Source: Candidatus Altarchaeota archaeon
GTDB lineage: Archaea; Altiarchaeota; Altiarchaeia; JAFGQM01
DNA length: 21,810 bases
Direction of reading: 5' to 3'
Assembly: GCA_016935655.1 (NCBI GenBank)
Contig: JAFGQM010000128.1
Span: 1-21,810 of the forward strand
Shown here: positions 21,416 to 21,810 of the stretch, in pieces
Layout: each line of letters opens with the position of its first letter
Numbering within the stretch: the first letter of the stretch is position 1
Translations under genes and position numbers: made by a program
The notes under the pieces: generated by a model
Database searches by the model: none
What the model saw: only the letters and a program-made list of their open reading frames with translations
Told to the model about the DNA's origin: nothing

Positions 21416-21810
21416 ATGCCTTTTGAGTACTTGGACCACGAGGCTGACATAGGGATCCTCGCGAGTGGAAAAAGTCTGGAGGAGGCCTTCGAGGAGGGGG
21501 CAAAGGCCATGTTCAACGTCATGGCCGACGTCAAAAAAGTCCAGGCGAAAAAGAGGATTGGGGTGAGCCGCGAGGCTACCGACATAGCATCCCTTTTTAT
21601 CGAATGGCTGAACGAATTGATAGCACAGGCAGACCTTCATAATCTGGTTTTTTCGAAATTCAAGATTAACTCCATAGAAAAGGTCAATGGCAATTTCGGC
21701 CTGGAGGGCGAGGCCTGGGGCGAGTCGATTGACCCGAAGAAGCATGATATAAAGACGGAGGTCAAGGCAGCTACATATTCGGGTCTGAAGTTCGAGGAGA
21801 AAAAGGGTAG
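21416..21810 (+). CDS. Archease (3' end missing)
   Basis: The visible 131 residues match archease: FEYLDHEADIGILASGKSLEEAFEEGAKAMFNVM at the start, DIASLFIEWLNELIAQAD in the middle, EGEAWGESIDPKKHDIKTEVKAATYSGLKF near the end. Only about ten residues should be missing beyond the right edge. Archease speeds guanylylation of the RNA ligase RtcB, which joins tRNA exons after intron removal. It follows the LonB-like gene by 9 bp on the same strand, as the last visible gene of the DUF167-dnaG operon. The HEADIG motif has Glu where Thr is more common (HTADIG); the Asp metal ligand is kept. Confidence 0.95.
   Translation, partial: MPFEYLDHEADIGILASGKSLEEAFEEGAKAMFNVMADVKKVQAKKRIGVSREATDIASLFIEWLNELIAQADLHNLVFSKFKINSIEKVNGNFGLEGEAWGESIDPKKHDIKTEVKAATYSGLKFEEKKG

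Noticed and set aside
21290..21420. Frameshift explanation for the missing Lon protease domain
   Set aside because: Archease starts 9 bp after the stop in its own good frame, leaving no room for a shifted protease domain.

Overview
The window is archaeal. It carries an archaeal-type DnaG primase, archease, a LonB-related AAA+ protein, DUF211 and DUF167 proteins, a split ADP-forming acetyl-CoA synthetase, a tRNA with an intron at the canonical 37/38 site and tRNAs without encoded CCA. Many first genes have a T-rich TATA box about 24-32 nt before the start codon and no Shine-Dalgarno (SD) sequence, which fits leaderless transcripts. Genes inside operons more often have GAGG/AGGTGG-type SD sites. 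I cannot place the lineage more precisely; a fermentative euryarchaeal or DPANN-type archaeon would fit. Genes are tightly packed and no phage, IS or CRISPR sequence is visible.

Layout. 2-1663 (+): the end of a JAMM-motif protein and an unrecognised basic helical protein. 1688-7999 (all -): from the right, pyrD-pyrK, DUF211-VIT1, acdB-acdA, then tRNA-Ala(GGC), a flippase-like membrane protein, intron-containing tRNA-Met(CAT) and a small membrane protein. 8053-10150 (+): an unknown protein and pyrG. 10147-17894 (all -): a PadR regulator, an ABC ATPase, an anchored Ig-like surface protein, two MacB/FtsX-type permeases and a large anchored beta-propeller/CARDB protein. 18156-18340 (+): a GC-rich, strongly structured segment behind its own TATA box, best read as a non-coding RNA with H/ACA-like hairpins. 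18361-21810 (+): DUF167, dnaG, a LonB-like AAA+ ATPase without a protease domain, and the start of archease.

How the genes work together. PyrD with PyrK makes orotate and PyrG makes CTP, so two steps of pyrimidine synthesis flank one divergent promoter region. AcdB and AcdA make ATP and acetate from acetyl-CoA. The PadR-headed cluster looks like one envelope system: a sensor-repressor with a palindromic operator, an export-type ABC pump and two extracellular anchored partners. The dnaG cluster joins replication/RNA-exosome, AAA+ and tRNA-ligation functions; archease assists RtcB, the ligase expected to rejoin the split exons of the intron-containing tRNA-Met seen here.

Most worth following up: the structured RNA at 18156-18340, the protease-less zinc-ribbon LonB relative, and the PadR/ABC/propeller surface cluster.
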